From contig NZ_JANZXN010000015.1 in assembly GCF_025629245.1 (NCBI RefSeq), forward strand, positions 186,001 to 250,000: a stretch of 64,000 nucleotides of DNA, read 5' to 3'. This document shows positions 1 to 7,733 of this stretch, piece after piece. Source of the DNA: Natronobiforma cellulositropha (lineage in GTDB: Archaea > Halobacteriota > Halobacteria > Halobacteriales > Natrialbaceae). A program made the position numbers and the translations under genes. The notes under the pieces were generated by a model. That model did no database searches. It was not told where the DNA came from and worked only from the letters and a program-made list of their open reading frames with translations. Position 1 is the stretch's first letter, and every line of letters starts with the position of its first letter.

Positions 1-1136
1 AGCGTCTCTAAGTCAGCACCGAACGACTCGAGTTCGGTTCTGAACTCGCCGATGAGTTCCTCGCCGCGTCCGTTCTCGTCGATGAACGCCTCGAGTGCGT
101 TCGCGTAGGCACCGATCTCTTCGACCCTGGTGACGAGGTGGTCGATGCGGGCACGTTCGCTGGCGGTCATCCCGCTCTCGGCACCCTCGCCGTCGAGTTC
201 GAGCTCGCGACGGAGGACTTCGACGTCGGTCTCCTCGAGCGTTCCCGCACGGAGTTCGGCGGCGAGGCGTGCCCCGACCGGTTCGTCACCCGCGGTGGCT
301 GGCGCCGGGTCGGTGTCAGCAGGCGGTGCAGCGACCACCTCGTCCTCGTCTGTCCCCTCGGTTACCCACTCGGCCGGTTCGGCGTCGGCGGTGGCGTCCG
401 CCGTGTCTCCGTCGGATTCGTCGTCGGCAGGTTCGGCGTCGGCGGTGGCGTCCGCCGTGTCCCCGTCGGATTCGTCGTCCGCAGCCTCGCCGATGTCGAG
501 GGTGATCTCGGGTTCCTCCTCGTCGTCGACCGTCTGCTCGCCGGGTCCGTCCTCCTCCTCGCTCGGTTCGGCATCGGCGGCCGCTCGCTCGAGGTCGAGG
601 GTGATCTCGGGTTCCTCCTCGCCGTCATCGCCCTGGTCGTCGAGTCCGGGAACGCCGCCGGTGCCTGCGAGCATGTCTTTGACGACCTGGTTGCGGTCGC
701 TCGCGAGAATGTCGTCGATCGTCGTGTCGTCGACCTCTTCGGCATCACGCTCGTCGTCGTCGGTGTCTTCGGTCGTCGTGGGTGCGATGGCCGGTTCGGT
801 CAGGAACTCGGCGGGTTCGGTCTCTTCGTCGAGACGAATCCCGTAGACGGTCACGAGCGGTTCGTCCGGTTCGACGGTACCCGAAAACTCGACGTGGTTG
901 TCCTGGAACGCCGTCCAGTTCTCACTGTGATACTCCGGGTGGAACCCGACGCCGTCCATCGGGAACGACTCGGGGATGCGCTCGACGAGGCGAAACGAGA
1001 CTGCCTCGTCGCCGGCCGTCTCGATCTCGAAGCGGATCGCCGGAACCGGAAACTCGTCCGCAGTAAACGATTTCTCGACGGTCAGCCCCCCCTCGCTAAC
1101 TTCCACCACCTCGTCCGCGTCAGCGGTACTACTCAT
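1..1136 (-). CDS. Acidic haloarchaeal protein of unknown function, 3' end missing
   Basis: Open frame from an ATG at 1136 that runs off the left edge of the window with no stop, so about 378 codons of the N-terminal side are visible. Residues about 1-115 look like a compact beta-rich domain. About 120-285 is a strongly acidic, low-complexity linker that contains EEEPEITLD twice and an 18-residue segment repeated in tandem. The last part seen is helical and charged (RARIDHLVTRVEEIGAYANALEAF), probably a coiled coil. I do not recognise the family. The acidic linker suggests a scaffold or adaptor joining a folded N-terminal domain to a coiled coil, which is inference only. The reading frame is supported by haloarchaeal codon use (third positions almost all G or C). 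Confidence 0.7.
   Translation of the reverse strand, partial: MSSTADADEVVEVSEGGLTVEKSFTADEFPVPAIRFEIETAGDEAVSFRLVERIPESFPMDGVGFHPEYHSENWTAFQDNHVEFSGTVEPDEPLVTVYGIRLDEETEPAEFLTEPAIAPTTTEDTDDDERDAEEVDDTTIDDILASDRNQVVKDMLAGTGGVPGLDDQGDDGEEEPEITLDLERAAADAEPSEEEDGPGEQTVDDEEEPEITLDIGEAADDESDGDTADATADAEPADDESDGDTADATADAEPAEWVTEGTDEDEVVAAPPADTDPAPATAGDEPVGARLAAELRAGTLEETDVEVLRRELELDGEGAESGMTASERARIDHLVTRVEEIGAYANALEAFIDENGRGEELIGEFRTELESFGADLET
376..479. repeat. 54-bp-period direct repeat inside the acidic linker
   Basis: A 50-base block at 376-425 recurs at 430-479 with one visible difference (T/C). The period is 54 bases, so 18 residues are duplicated in frame (DESDGDTADATADAEPAD on the minus strand). 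It looks like a recent in-frame duplication in a disordered linker. Confidence 0.85.
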
Positions 1137-1210
1137 GGGAAGAACGTTACGCCAGCACTACTATAAATGAAACGGGCACTCCGCGGAACGGACGTCTGCC
1201 CTGCTCGCGG

Positions 1211-2050
1211 TCACAACTCGACGCGGTCACCGATCTCGACGAGTTCGAGGCGCTCCGGGTACGGGAAGCTCTTCGTGTGGTGGTGGAGCACTTTCGGGTC
1301 GGAGGTGAGTCCACGCCACATGTCCCAGTGACTCGGGAGCAGCCGATCGAGCTGGAGGTCGTGTGCACACTCGACGATCTGGTTCTCGTCGTTGTACCAG
1401 ACCGTCCGCTGACCCTCGCCGGTCTCCTTGTCGGCGATCAGACCGACCGTCCCGAACGCGAGGACGCCCAGGTCGATGTCGTACTCCTCGCCGATGCGGG
1501 CGAACGCGTCCGATGGCTTCGTGTCGCCGCCGTGGAAGAACGTCCCGGCGTCGTGTTCGATGACGTAGCTCACGGGGTGGGTCGCGTCGGGGTCGTGAGC
1601 CTCCTCGACGTGGAGGGTGAACTCACCGATCTCGAGGGTGTCGCCCTCGGTCACCTCTTCGAACTGCTCGTCGGTGACGTCCCAGCCGTCGGTCCAGGCT
1701 TCCTCCTCGCGCGCGACGGCGAGGCTGTCGTCGGGTGCGTAGAGAGTCGCTCCGGTCGACTCGAGGATCGGTGCCTGGGAGGGACCGTGGACGTGGTCGA
1801 GGTGTTCGTGGGTCGCGAGCACCGCGTCCGCCTCCGTGACGTCTTCGGGATCGAAGGGCACGGGGATCATGCGGACGGTTCGCGGTGGGCGGCCGATGCC
1901 GAGGTAGGGATCGATGAAGAGCGTCGTTCCCTCGCTGCCTTTGAGCGCGAAGCCGTTACAGCCGAGATACCAGATGGCGACGCCGTCGGGTTCGGCGTCG
2001 GCGATCGCGTTCGGAAGCCAGTCGCCCCAGTCGCTCGTTGGCGTGGACAT
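1211..2050 (-). CDS. MBL-fold metal-dependent hydrolase (UlaG-like)
   Basis: 279 residues. The metallo-beta-lactamase signature THEHLDH at residues 80-86 gives the first metal-binding histidines and aspartate. FIDPYLG near 45-51, HGGDTKPSD near 178 and LLPSHWDMW near the C-terminus match the UlaG/COG2220 layout (YtnP/UlaG-type phosphodiesterase or lactonase). The family hydrolyses a range of phosphodiester, lactone and N-acyl substrates, and the substrate here is not predictable. The start at 2050 gives a complete N-terminus. The gene is on the same strand as dph2 downstream of it in the window (48 bases between genes), so co-transcription is possible. Confidence 0.8.
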   Translation of the reverse strand: MSTPTSDWGDWLPNAIADAEPDGVAIWYLGCNGFALKGSEGTTLFIDPYLGIGRPPRTVRMIPVPFDPEDVTEADAVLATHEHLDHVHGPSQAPILESTGATLYAPDDSLAVAREEEAWTDGWDVTDEQFEEVTEGDTLEIGEFTLHVEEAHDPDATHPVSYVIEHDAGTFFHGGDTKPSDAFARIGEEYDIDLGVLAFGTVGLIADKETGEGQRTVWYNDENQIVECAHDLQLDRLLPSHWDMWRGLTSDPKVLHHHTKSFPYPERLELVEIGDRVEL

Positions 2051-2098
2051 ACCGCAACCTGCACCGATGAGGGGCCTAAGTGTTGTCGTTTCCGACCA

Positions 2099-3148
2099 CT
2101 ACCAGGTGCCGTGGAAGGTGTCGAACGAGAGGTTCTCGAGTGGCTCGTTGCCGACGGCGATCTCGTACTCGCCGGGGGTGAGCATCGGTTTGTGAAAGCG
2201 TGGGCCGTCGTCGGTCGTGATCCGCGGACAGCCGGTGTTGACGAAGGCGTCCATGTCGAAGTTGCGCAGGCGGTCGGGGGTTACCTCGTCCATCGTGATG
2301 AGGTAGGTGTTCTCGTTGTCCGCCAGAATGTCCTGGGCGATCTCCCAGCGTCCCTGGCCGATCTTGGTACAGAAGATGACGCCCCAGCGCCGGGCGTCCA
2401 TCGCGCGGTGGACGGCGCCGAAGCGCTGTTTCATGAACTTCTCGGTGTCGGCGACGGTGACGACGTTGTTGACGGGGTCGGCGATGACGACGTGTTTCTC
2501 CGGGTGTTCCATCGCCAGTCCGAGCGGGTGGAACTTCCCGCCGCCGACGTAGAGCACCTGGTCTGCGGGCACGTCCGCGCTCGCGTAGTTGCAGCCGAGC
2601 ACCTGCCCCTCGTGGGTGAGCCGGTCGTCACCGCGGCGGGTCTGTACCTCGTAGCCAGCCTCTTCGAGGAACGCAGCCATCTCCTCGAAACGGTTCATGT
2701 GCTGGGCGGTGGTGACGAGACCGATCTCGGGGGTCTCGTCGGGCGACTCGAGCGTCTCGAGTGCCTCCTCGATGATCGGCGTCACCTCGACGTTCGAGAA
2801 GAGCGGGACGTAGATCACCTTGTTCGACTCCTTCATCGGCGAGTGGCCGAAGTGGACGAAGACGTCGGTGCGCTTCATCAGGTAAGTATCGAGATCACAC
2901 GCGCCGTAACACGGCTGGCCCGAGAGCATGAAGGTCACCCCGTCGCCGACCAGTTCGCGCAGGTCGTCCGCGACCGACGGACCGCGGCGTTTCAACCCCT
3001 CGGGAAACTGCAGGCCGACTTTCGTCGCGTCGCGCTCTTCGATGGCGTCGACGATCCGCTCGAGTTCGTAGTCCCACTCGCGGTCGTGTTTGAGCGCCAT
3101 CCCCGTGTTTCGGAGGTCTCCCTCGCTGTACTCCGACTCCTGGCTCAT
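2099..3148 (-). CDS. dph2: Diphthamide synthase Dph2 (3-amino-3-carboxypropyl transferase)
   Basis: 349 residues. This is the archaeal radical-SAM-like (non-canonical) enzyme that transfers the 3-amino-3-carboxypropyl group of SAM to a histidine of elongation factor 2, the first step of diphthamide synthesis. Three cysteines expected to hold the [4Fe-4S] cluster are visible: GQPCYGACDLD (C84), VLGCNYAS and VNTGCPRI. The N-terminal VGLQFPEGLKR is typical. The frame extends further upstream to a GTG, but MSQES at 3148 is taken as the start because residues before it are Arg/Ser-rich and unlike the acidic protein. Archaeal Dph2 is usually 320-350 residues, so the gene is full length. Confidence 0.9.
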   Translation of the reverse strand: MSQESEYSEGDLRNTGMALKHDREWDYELERIVDAIEERDATKVGLQFPEGLKRRGPSVADDLRELVGDGVTFMLSGQPCYGACDLDTYLMKRTDVFVHFGHSPMKESNKVIYVPLFSNVEVTPIIEEALETLESPDETPEIGLVTTAQHMNRFEEMAAFLEEAGYEVQTRRGDDRLTHEGQVLGCNYASADVPADQVLYVGGGKFHPLGLAMEHPEKHVVIADPVNNVVTVADTEKFMKQRFGAVHRAMDARRWGVIFCTKIGQGRWEIAQDILADNENTYLITMDEVTPDRLRNFDMDAFVNTGCPRITTDDGPRFHKPMLTPGEYEIAVGNEPLENLSFDTFHGTW

Positions 3149-3197
3149 TGCGGGTCGTAACGGGCGCGTACGTAAAACGACGGCGCTTCTCGAGCGT

Positions 3198-3794
3198 TCA
3201 GAGCCAGGCGACGCGCCTGAGTCGCGCCCCGCCGGCGAAGTCGGGGGTCTCGAACGCCGCCCGGAAGTCCTCGGCGTCGAAGTGTCGGCGGAGGTCGTCG
3301 ACCTCGCGGCGGAGACACTCGAGGCGTTCACAGAGCGTCTCGTACTCGCTATCGCGCTCGACGTCGGCGGGTGTGGTCTCGAGTTCGGCCCGTCGTTCGG
3401 CGAGACTCGCACACTCGGCGAGTTTCTCGTCGTACCGTGCCCAGCGCCGGAGCCGCGAGACCGACTCGCGGAGGGCCGACTCGTCGATCGGTTCGTCGAG
3501 AAACGCCTCCCGACAGATCGAAACGGTGCGTTCGGTCGGGTCCAGGCCGTCGACGATCGCAGCGAAACACGCCCCCGCTCGACACTGACTCTCGAGGACG
3601 AGCTGGTCGCCAGCGGGTATCGGCAGCGACCGCTCGAAGAGGACGACCTCGGAGCGGCCGAACTCGTCTGCGTGATCGAAGACGTCCTCGTCGGGTCCGA
3701 CCCGGGTCACCGTGTACGTCGTCGCGAGCGCTCGCTCGACCCTATCGAGCGTCTCACACTCGTCGGCGACGACGAGCACCGGATACTCCCCCAT
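3198..3794 (-). CDS. HalX-domain receiver-like signalling protein
   Basis: 198 residues from ATG 3794. Residues about 1-110 form a receiver-like fold (YPVLVVADECETLDRVERAL, then EVVLFERSLP where a receiver would have its phospho-Asp strand). About 125-190 matches the HalX domain, a helical, charged region found after receivers in haloarchaea. The usual phospho-acceptor motif LLDL is not obvious (LFERSLP instead), so this may be a pseudo-receiver. A longer reading from a TTG at 3863 is possible, but the receiver strand begins right after 3794. A TATA-like box for the minus strand lies at 3894-3905, which would leave a leader of about 80 bases to this start. Partner kinase unknown. Confidence 0.7.
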   Translation of the reverse strand: MGEYPVLVVADECETLDRVERALATTYTVTRVGPDEDVFDHADEFGRSEVVLFERSLPIPAGDQLVLESQCRAGACFAAIVDGLDPTERTVSICREAFLDEPIDESALRESVSRLRRWARYDEKLAECASLAERRAELETTPADVERDSEYETLCERLECLRREVDDLRRHFDAEDFRAAFETPDFAGGARLRRVAWL

Positions 3795-4003
3795 CACGAT
3801 CGCCTCCGTTTCCGTCGAGGCGAACCGTTCCCTGCCGGCCGTGGTGTCTGCACCATCTTTCAATCCCCTCTGTGAGAGAGCACACAGACGGCGATTGTAT
3901 AACTTTCGGCTATGTCTAACGGAGATCGTACCGTACCATCGCCGTCGCAGACTCTCGGTTCGAGGCTCGAAACGTTGAAAGTCGACCCGGCCGAAAGACG
4001 CCT

Positions 4004-4378
4004 ATGAGCATTCAGACGAGCGAGGTCGAAGCGCTCGGCAGTGAACTCGGTGAAGCGATCGCCGACCTCCCGGCGTACGAGGAGTTCGAGTCCGCGAAAG
4101 CCGCCGTCGAGGCGTGCGAACAGACCCAGGCGAAGATCGACGAGTTCGAGCGCATCCGCCAGGAGTTCATGATCGCTCGCCAGACCGGCACCGCCACCCA
4201 GGACGACCTCGAGAAACTCCAGTCGACCCAGGAGGAACTCCACTCGATGGCGACGATGGAGGCGTTTCTCGAGGCGAAGGCGGCTCTCAGCGGCGAACTC
4301 GAGGCGGTCAACGACGCCATCTCGGCCCCGATCGCGGTCGACTTCAGCGGCGAGACCGGCGGTTGCTGTAACGACTGA
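4004..4378 (+). CDS. YlbF/YmcA-family protein
   Basis: 124 residues, almost entirely helical and charged, with the family pattern of paired helices (YEEFESAKAAVEACEQTQAKI ... EFERIRQEF). In bacteria YlbF and YmcA help RNase Y-dependent RNA processing and can carry Fe-S clusters. Archaeal members are uncharacterised. The C-terminus ends in GGCCND, an adjacent cysteine pair that could bind metal or a cluster (inference). It is transcribed toward the membrane protein at 4468 and followed by a T-run terminator candidate. Confidence 0.75.
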   Translation: MSIQTSEVEALGSELGEAIADLPAYEEFESAKAAVEACEQTQAKIDEFERIRQEFMIARQTGTATQDDLEKLQSTQEELHSMATMEAFLEAKAALSGELEAVNDAISAPIAVDFSGETGGCCND

Positions 4379-4410
4379 GACCGCCGTCGAGCCGAACGCG
4401 TATAATGACG

Positions 4411-4425
4411 ACCGCGTGATTTTTT
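4411..4425 (+). terminator. T-run terminator candidate after the YlbF-family gene
   Basis: Six consecutive T (4420-4425) lie 42 bases after the stop codon at 4378 and before the promoter of the next gene. Archaeal RNA polymerase terminates at such U-runs. No strong hairpin precedes it. Confidence 0.4.
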
Positions 4426-4467
4426 CCCGTCCCAAAAGTCATAGTACTGGAGAGTAAAGGGGCGCTA

Positions 4468-5433
4468 ATGGCAGCGGAACAGCCGACAGAAGGGTACCTG
4501 TTCGACCTCTATCGCCAGTACATCGGTGAACCCGACGGTCGAACCGACGTCTACCTCGGATTTGGATTGTTTATCGGTGGGATCGGACTGGCGGTCGTCG
4601 CGCTCGTCCTGTTCCTCTACAGTAGTACGCTCGAGGCTCGTTCTGATACGTACTTCCAGTGGGTACAGCCGGCGTACGCGCTCGGCATGCTCGCGCTCCC
4701 GGTGACGATGCTCGGCATCACCGTCTTGCTTCCGACGGAACGGCGCGTGCTGTACGCCTCGGTCGTGGGTGCCGCCGTCGCAGTGACAGCGGTCGGTGGC
4801 TTCGTCGCCCTCTATCCATCCGACTGGAACTACTACGAGAGCGGTACCGCCACGTTCGGGACGGTCCACGTCGTCGCCGCCTACGCGATCGGTCTGGCTG
4901 CGATCACCGCCTCGACCGGTGCCGCGCTCATCGCACACTACCTCGACATGGCCCGGGCGGTCGAGGAGATTCGAGACGACTCCGAGGAGGACGACGAGGA
5001 GTACTACTCCGACGAGGAGATCAGAGGCGACATCGACGACGCGATGGACGGCGTCGAACTCTCCTGGGGTGGCGTCGAGAAGACCGAACACAAACGGCTC
5101 AGTTTCACCGATCACGAGTTCGACGGGGCGTCGCTCGAACTCGGCACGAAGACGACTCGCTCGAGCGGCGTCGACGACCAGGTCGCCGGCCTGAAGGGGC
5201 TGAAAGGCGGGCAGACGAAGACGACCACCTCGAGTGCGACCGTCGACGACCAGACGGCGAAACTCAGGGAGTTACGCGAGCAGCGGGAACGAGAGCAGGC
5301 CGCCGCCGACGCCGAGCGCACTCGAGGCGACGCCATCGTGGCTCCGTTCGCACGGGTGAAAGCCTGGCTCGTCGGCTCTGAGCGCTCGGATGGCGTCCTC
5401 GGTGCGTTGCGCAATCGCGTCAGAAGGAATTAA
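4468..5433 (+). CDS. Haloarchaeal integral membrane protein with cytoplasmic charged tail
   Basis: 321 residues. Four or five hydrophobic segments occupy about residues 25-165 (YLGFGLFIGGIGLAVVALVLFL, ALGMLALPVTMLGITVLL, VVGAAVAVTAVGGFVALY, TVHVVAAYAIGLAAITAS). From about 170 on the protein is acidic and then a basic/acidic coiled-coil-like tail (AKLRELREQREREQAAADAERT). The family is conserved in haloarchaea but has no assigned function that I know. It lies immediately upstream of, and on the same strand as, the salactin-type actin gene, with 97 bases between them that contain a separate promoter. A membrane anchor for the actin is an attractive but unproven idea. Confidence 0.75.
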   Translation: MAAEQPTEGYLFDLYRQYIGEPDGRTDVYLGFGLFIGGIGLAVVALVLFLYSSTLEARSDTYFQWVQPAYALGMLALPVTMLGITVLLPTERRVLYASVVGAAVAVTAVGGFVALYPSDWNYYESGTATFGTVHVVAAYAIGLAAITASTGAALIAHYLDMARAVEEIRDDSEEDDEEYYSDEEIRGDIDDAMDGVELSWGGVEKTEHKRLSFTDHEFDGASLELGTKTTRSSGVDDQVAGLKGLKGGQTKTTTSSATVDDQTAKLRELREQREREQAAADAERTRGDAIVAPFARVKAWLVGSERSDGVLGALRNRVRRN

Positions 5434-5445
5434 CTATTCGACAAG

Positions 5446-5459
5446 TCTATAAATATAGA
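5446..5459. promoter_or_regulatory. AT-rich palindrome between membrane gene and actin gene
   Basis: TCTATA-AA-TATAGA is a perfect 6-bp inverted repeat around two A, just after the stop of the membrane protein gene. It could be an upstream promoter, a regulator site or part of a terminator. Confidence 0.35.
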
Positions 5460-5480
5460 ATTTATTCACGATCGACTTCG

Positions 5481-5510
5481 GTGCACACAATGCACATAGA
5501 TTTATAATCC
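5481..5510 (+). promoter_or_regulatory. Promoter of the salactin-type gene with an inverted repeat
   Basis: TTTATAATC at 5501-5509 is a strong haloarchaeal TATA box centred about 27 bases before the ATG at 5531, so the transcript should be leaderless. Directly upstream, GTGCA-CACAA-TGCAC (5481-5495) is a perfect 5-bp inverted repeat in the position where an activator or repressor would sit. Confidence 0.55.
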
Positions 5511-5530
5511 GTCAGACGCCTTTGCCAATT

Positions 5531-6556
5531 ATGGCTAAGGGCCTAGACGTTGGTACGATGAACATCCTGTCTGCACAGCAGGATGGAAACGACACGGTGT
5601 TCGTGCAGCAGCGAAACTCCTTCGTAGAGATCGAATACTCGGACATGGCCGAGCAGATGCTCTCGCGGAGCGAAGTGTTACACATCCGGAAAGACGACAA
5701 AGTTTATGTCGTCGGTGACGACGCACTCAATTTCGCGAACATCTTCAATAAAGAGACCCGCCGGCCGATGAAACACGGCATTCTCTCCTCCGACGAGAAG
5801 AGTGCGATTCCGATGATGAAACTCATCATCGAACAGGTCGTCGGCGAACCGAACTACCCCGACGAGAAACTGTACTTCTCGACCCCCGCAGACCCAATCG
5901 ACTCCGATCTCTCGACGCTGTACCACCAGAAGACGATCGAGTCGTTCCTCAACGACGTCGGCTACGACGCAGAGCCGATCAACGAGGGGATGTCCGTCAT
6001 CTACTCCGAACTCGCGGACAACAACTTCACCGGTCTCGGCATCAGCTTCGGTGCGGGCATGACGAACGTCTGTCTCGCCTACTACGCCGTCCCCGTCATG
6101 AAGTTCTCCGTCGCACGCGGTGGCGACTGGGTCGACGAACAGGCCGCCCGCGCGACCGGCACTCCCGTCGACAAGGTCACCTCGATCAAAGAGGACGACT
6201 TCGAACTCGACTTCACGACCGACGTCGGCGGCGTCGAGGGTGCGCTGTCGATCTACTACGAGAACCTCCTCGACTACGTCATCGAGAACATCGTCCGCGA
6301 GGTCGACGAGGGTGACGTCGAGGAAGGTCTCGACATCCCCGTCGTCGTCACCGGTGGGACCTCGAGTCCGAAGGGCTTCGAGAAACTGTTCCGTGACCAC
6401 CTGGAAGACGCGAACATCCCGTTCTCGGTCAGCGGCGTCACCCACGCCGACGAACCGCTCTACAGCGTCGCACGCGGTGGACTCGTCGCCGCCCGCTCCG
6501 ACGAGGACGTCGTCTACGACGAAGACGAGGCGGAAGCCCCCGCCGCGAACGAGTAG
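5531..6556 (+). CDS. Salactin-type actin-family ATPase
   Basis: 341 residues from ATG 5531 (a TTG nine bases upstream is also in frame but the TATA spacing fits 5531). It shows the actin/MreB fold markers: phosphate-1 loop GLDVGTMNI at the N-terminus, phosphate-2 [15 protein letters not shown] near residue 170, and the adenosine-binding [12 protein letters not shown] near residue 275. The sequence closely resembles the haloarchaeal actin homologue called salactin in Halobacterium salinarum, which forms dynamically unstable filaments near the poles and affects DNA partition. Assignment to salactin is from memory of that family. The C-terminus is an acidic tail ([13 protein letters not shown]). 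Confidence 0.85.
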   Translation: MAKGLDVGTMNILSAQQDGNDTVFVQQRNSFVEIEYSDMAEQMLSRSEVLHIRKDDKVYVVGDDALNFANIFNKETRRPMKHGILSSDEKSAIPMMKLIIEQVVGEPNYPDEKLYFSTPADPIDSDLSTLYHQKTIESFLNDVGYDAEPINEGMSVIYSELADNNFTGLGISFGAGMTNVCLAYYAVPVMKFSVARGGDWVDEQAARATGTPVDKVTSIKEDDFELDFTTDVGGVEGALSIYYENLLDYVIENIVREVDEGDVEEGLDIPVVVTGGTSSPKGFEKLFRDHLEDANIPFSVSGVTHADEPLYSVARGGLVAARSDEDVVYDEDEAEAPAANE

Positions 6557-6705
6557 CGCCCCCACGCTACCTTTTGGGTGCTGGTGTCGAGACGCACGAG
6601 CGACCGCGTCGGCCCCGCTCGAGGCAGTACTGGTGCCTGGAAACCGACGCTTCTCGAGTGCGGTGGCGTCGCTCGAGTGAACTCACCGACCCCCCGTGGC
6701 GGCGG

Positions 6706-6876
6706 TCACGAGTCGTAGAACCGGTTGAACGCGTCCCGCCAGGATTCGATCTCTACCGGTTTGCTCTCGTGGTCGACCGGAACGTCGGCGAACCCACACC
6801 GGCCACACGCGATGGTCGTGACCTCGCCCAGCGAGAGACGCTCGAGGGGCGACTGACACCGTGGGCATTCGTCCAT
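6706..6876 (-). CDS. Small one-zinc-ribbon protein
   Basis: 56 residues. A single zinc ribbon is formed by CPRC and CGRCG (MDECPRCQSPLERL ... IACGRCGFADV). The tail ESWRDAFNRFYDS is conserved-looking and aromatic. An upstream ATG at 6891 is possible, but a TATA-like box near 6898-6907 places a leaderless start at 6876. Such proteins are abundant in haloarchaea and mostly uncharacterised. Its role is unknown. Confidence 0.65.
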   Translation of the reverse strand: MDECPRCQSPLERLSLGEVTTIACGRCGFADVPVDHESKPVEIESWRDAFNRFYDS

Positions 6877-7105
6877 ACGTTCTCCTCGCATGGCCAGTCC
6901 TTAACTCTTAGTGTTTCTGTCACGTTATCTGACCATCCGTGTGGTGAAAGGCGGCGTCGAACCGGTCAGGTCCCCATCCGGGTCGCATCTAAACGTTTTA
7001 CTGTCGCGTCGGTGTACCCACTCGAGTGCGCGCCCAAGTGTTCGGTCTCGAGCGATCGATCGGCGAGCCGACGGCCGACAGTACCCCCGCAGGCGGTCTC
7101 GAGCG

Positions 7106-7732
7106 ATGACCAGCCGTCGAACCATCGAGCGGAGGCTCGAGCGCGTCCGTGACTTCGACGCGCCGGACGTCGCGCTCGAACAGTATCGCACGCCGCCAGC
7201 GCTCGCGGCCCACCTCTGTCACCTCGCTGCGCTGCAGGGCGACCTCGCTGAGCGTCCGGTAGTCGACCTCGGAACCGGAACGGGGATGCTCGCGATCGGG
7301 TGTGCGCTCGCGGGTGGAACTCGGATCGTCGGACTCGAGCGCGATCCGTCGGCACTCGCTCGCGCGCGCGACAACGAGGTACGGATTCTCGGTACCGATC
7401 CGATCGAGTGGGTGGTCGGCGACGGCCGCCGCCACCCGCTCGCACTCTCCGACGCGACCGTGGTGTCGAACCCGCCGTTCGGCGCACAGCGGGGCAACCG
7501 CCACGCGGACCGGGCCTTTCTCGAGTCCGCTCGAGACCTCGGCGCGGTCTCGTACACCATCCACAACGCCGGCAGCCAGTCGTTCGTCGAAGCGTTCGCC
7601 GCCGACGGAGGTGGGGTGGTCACGCACGCCTTCGCCGCGGCGTTCCCGGTCGACCGCCGCTTCGAGTTCCACACCGACGAACGGCGTGAACTCGAGGTCG
7701 AGGTGTTTCGTATCGAGTGGCCCGGCAGGTGA
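7106..7732 (+). CDS. METTL5-like RNA methyltransferase
   Basis: 208 residues. SAM-binding motif I is DLGTGTGML near residue 56, acidic motif II is GLERDPSALA, and the catalytic N6-adenine-type NPPF motif is VVSNPPFGAQRGNRHAD near residue 130. The small size and NPPFG match the METTL5/COG2263 family. The eukaryotic member makes m6A in 18S rRNA, so an rRNA target is likely here (inference). ATG 7106 is chosen because the frame upstream is Arg-rich and unlike coding sequence. The stop lies two bases before the end of the convergent rhomboid-like gene. Confidence 0.8.
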   Translation: MTSRRTIERRLERVRDFDAPDVALEQYRTPPALAAHLCHLAALQGDLAERPVVDLGTGTGMLAIGCALAGGTRIVGLERDPSALARARDNEVRILGTDPIEWVVGDGRRHPLALSDATVVSNPPFGAQRGNRHADRAFLESARDLGAVSYTIHNAGSQSFVEAFAADGGGVVTHAFAAAFPVDRRFEFHTDERRELEVEVFRIEWPGR

Positions 7733-7733
7733 C

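Noticed and set aside
1277-3160. Long open frame on the plus strand opposite the MBL hydrolase and dph2
   Set aside because: Antisense shadow produced by high GC at third positions; composition is Val/Arg/His-rich and has no family motif, while both minus-strand genes have clear catalytic motifs.
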